Shown piece after piece: positions 12,925-12,947 of a stretch of DNA of 12,947 nucleotides. The position numbers and the translations under genes are program-made. How positions within the stretch are numbered: the stretch's first letter is position 1; the number at the start of each line of letters is the position of its first letter. The stretch comes from Symbiobacterium sp040797425 (GTDB taxonomy: Bacteria; Bacillota; Sulfobacillia; Symbiobacteriales; Symbiobacteriaceae), in the NCBI RefSeq assembly GCF_040797425.1, contig NZ_JBFNEH010000069.1, positions 1 to 12,947 of the forward strand, in the 5' to 3' direction. The notes under the pieces were generated by a model. That model was not told the origin of the DNA and did no database searches. It saw only the letters and a list, made by a program, of their open reading frames with translations.

Positions 12925-12947
12925 TTCGTGGTGTTAAAAGGGCGTAT

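Overview
The window is high-GC DNA with long antisense shadow frames, clear Shine-Dalgarno sites (GGAGG/AAAGGAG types), GTG and ATG starts, an S-layer-homology (SLH) secreted protein, a YjaZ-type (DUF2268) putative metalloprotease and a LuxE/LuxC pair. This suggests a high-GC Firmicute, with a Symbiobacterium-like bacterium as my best guess. That is an inference from gene content and style, not a database match.

Layout. Bases 1-2377 hold the right part of an apparently intact IS21-family element (istA, istB, then a terminal region ending in TTGACA). Bases 2378-2916 hold no gene. They contain two full copies and one partial copy of a ~202-bp direct repeat. Each copy carries a 70-nt core closed by a 5-7 bp stem and containing two further small hairpins. 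The IS appears to have inserted into the left flank of the first copy. Bases 2938-7106 carry three minus-strand genes: a short-tailed acidic-repeat protein (225 aa, with about 100 C-terminal residues almost entirely Asp/Glu), a 730-aa exported YcdB/YcdC-repeat protein with SLH anchors, and the DUF2268 protein. Hairpin terminators follow the second and third. A 9-bp inverted repeat appears to cover the Shine-Dalgarno of the SLH gene.

Bases 7107-7413 form a divergent control region with a good TATAAT promoter and a GC-rich leader hairpin. It feeds a two-gene plus-strand operon: LuxE-like acyl-protein synthetase (7414-8496) and LuxC-like acyl reductase (8493-9758), overlapping at GTGA. Together they would activate a fatty acid as acyl-AMP, load it on cysteine and reduce it to an aldehyde. 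No luciferase (luxAB) or luxD is in the window, so the aldehyde has another, unknown use. Convergent to this operon is a large minus-strand gene (9491-11050). It encodes a soluble helical protein with an internal helix-turn-helix resembling those of TFIIB/sigma-like factors, and its reading frame runs 268 bp antisense into the 3' end of luxC.

Bases 11275-12410 are the 3' remainder of a gene for a probable surface/exported protein with a C-terminal CARDB/Ig-like domain. Its 5' end is cut off by the first ~514 bp of a second, different IS21-type element (istA fragment, minus strand, left tip near 12924). The right half of the window has therefore been eroded by IS activity, as has the left edge.

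Most worth following up: the structured repeat array (2388-2903), the dark LuxE-LuxC operon with its leader, the SD-sequestering inverted repeat (6279-6311), the Asp/Glu-tail protein, and the antisense overlap at 9491-9758.
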